From assembly GCA_004356335.1 (NCBI GenBank), contig SMXP01000051.1, positions 1 through 13,277 on the forward strand: a stretch of DNA of 13,277 bases, in the 5' to 3' direction. The stretch comes from Alphaproteobacteria bacterium (GTDB lineage: Bacteria > Pseudomonadota > Alphaproteobacteria > SMXP01). The position numbers and the translations under genes are program-made. The notes beneath the pieces were generated by a model. That model saw nothing but the letters and a program-made list of their open reading frames with translations. It did no database searches and was not told the origin of the DNA. Of the stretch, positions 12,950 through 13,277 are shown piece by piece (position 1 is the stretch's first letter; each line of letters begins with the position of its first letter).

Positions 12950-13277
12950 ATGCTTTGGTCAAGACAGGTGATTGTCGGTTTGGCTGTGTTGTTCTTTGCG
13001 GCCTTTGGCATGACGGCGCCAAGCCTGGCGCAAGAGGAAGAGGCGGCCAAGCCTGGCCTGACACTGGTGGCGGGCGCCACGGGCAATACGGGCCGGCGGC
13101 TGATTGCCGCGCTTAAAGCGCAAGGCATCCCGGTGCGCGCCATGACGCGCAGTTTAGAGAACGCGCATGAAAAAGTCGGCACGGAGTACGATTGGGTGGT
13201 GGCCGATGTCACCGACATAAGCACCCTGCCAGCCGCCTTGGACGGTGTGGAGAATGTCATATCGACCCTGGGGTCGC
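12950..13277 (+). CDS. NAD(P)-binding Rossmann (NmrA/atypical SDR-like) protein with signal peptide, 3' end missing
   Basis: The first 109 codons are visible. The protein starts with a basic/hydrophobic leader (MLWSRQVIVGLAVLFFAAFGM) ending in APSLAQ, a likely Sec signal peptide cleaved near SLA-QE. It then begins a Rossmann fold: LTLVAGATGNTGRRLIAAL holds the GxxGxxG dinucleotide loop, followed by VRAMTRSLENA, WVVADVTD and LDGVENVISTLGS, the pattern of NmrA-like and atypical short-chain dehydrogenases. A dinucleotide-binding domain behind an export signal is unusual, because NAD(P)H is cytoplasmic; the leader may instead act as a membrane anchor. ATG 12950 has GGAGGA 10 nt upstream. Function cannot be assigned because the rest lies outside the window. 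Confidence 0.8.
   Translation, partial: MLWSRQVIVGLAVLFFAAFGMTAPSLAQEEEAAKPGLTLVAGATGNTGRRLIAALKAQGIPVRAMTRSLENAHEKVGTEYDWVVADVTDISTLPAALDGVENVISTLGS

Overview
This window looks like chromosomal DNA of an alphaproteobacterium. The evidence is the gene order tsaE - amgK-like kinase - murU-like nucleotidyltransferase - addB - addA, the alphaproteobacterial form of AddB (no P-loop, no iron-sulfur cysteines), an IalB-family protein next to rlmN, and a TTAA-N7-TTAA (CtrA-type) site. The order or genus cannot be fixed from the sequence. There is no rRNA, tRNA, CRISPR array, transposase, integrase or phage gene.

Layout. Bases 1-7282 are one tightly packed minus-strand operon, read right to left: tsaE (t6A37 tRNA modification ATPase), an AmgK-like sugar kinase, a MurU-like nucleotidyltransferase, addB and addA (recombinational repair nuclease/helicase, cut by the left edge). 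Stops and starts overlap at three of the four junctions. At the kinase/nucleotidyltransferase junction a run of eight G is placed so that a -1 slip would fuse the two enzymes. Divergent from this operon lies a single plus-strand ferredoxin/rubredoxin-reductase-type FAD enzyme (7514-8734), bracketed by a long, nearly identical inverted repeat (89 bp core, 3 mismatches). Next come a small secreted protein made of 11-residue 'VQIVTSFPD' repeats (8940-9254), a convergent zinc-independent quinone oxidoreductase (9266-10267, minus), a SPOUT RNA methyltransferase (10384-10911), an IalB-family secreted protein (11091-11606), rlmN (11665-12837) and the start of an apparently exported NAD(P)-binding Rossmann protein (12950 to the right edge).

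The unusual content is mostly between the genes. A family of palindromic elements sits at gene borders in the right half. Three share a 40-41 bp core holding a GC-rich hairpin, enclosed by outer arms that differ between copies yet still pair (19/19 in the best copy). One copy supplies the stop codon of rlmN, one lies just upstream of the quinone oxidoreductase ribosome binding site, and one is part of the right-hand repeat flanking the FAD reductase. A second palindrome type (TCTAGA-bounded, 14-15 bp stem) makes up the rest of that repeat.

Functionally, the left operon combines tRNA modification, peptidoglycan sugar recycling and double-strand break repair. The right half is a series of separate genes for redox, RNA methylation and envelope functions. 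No defence system or biosynthetic cluster is evident. The best candidates for something undescribed are the palindromic element family with the inverted repeat around the reductase, the G8 fusion junction, and the 11-residue-repeat secreted protein.
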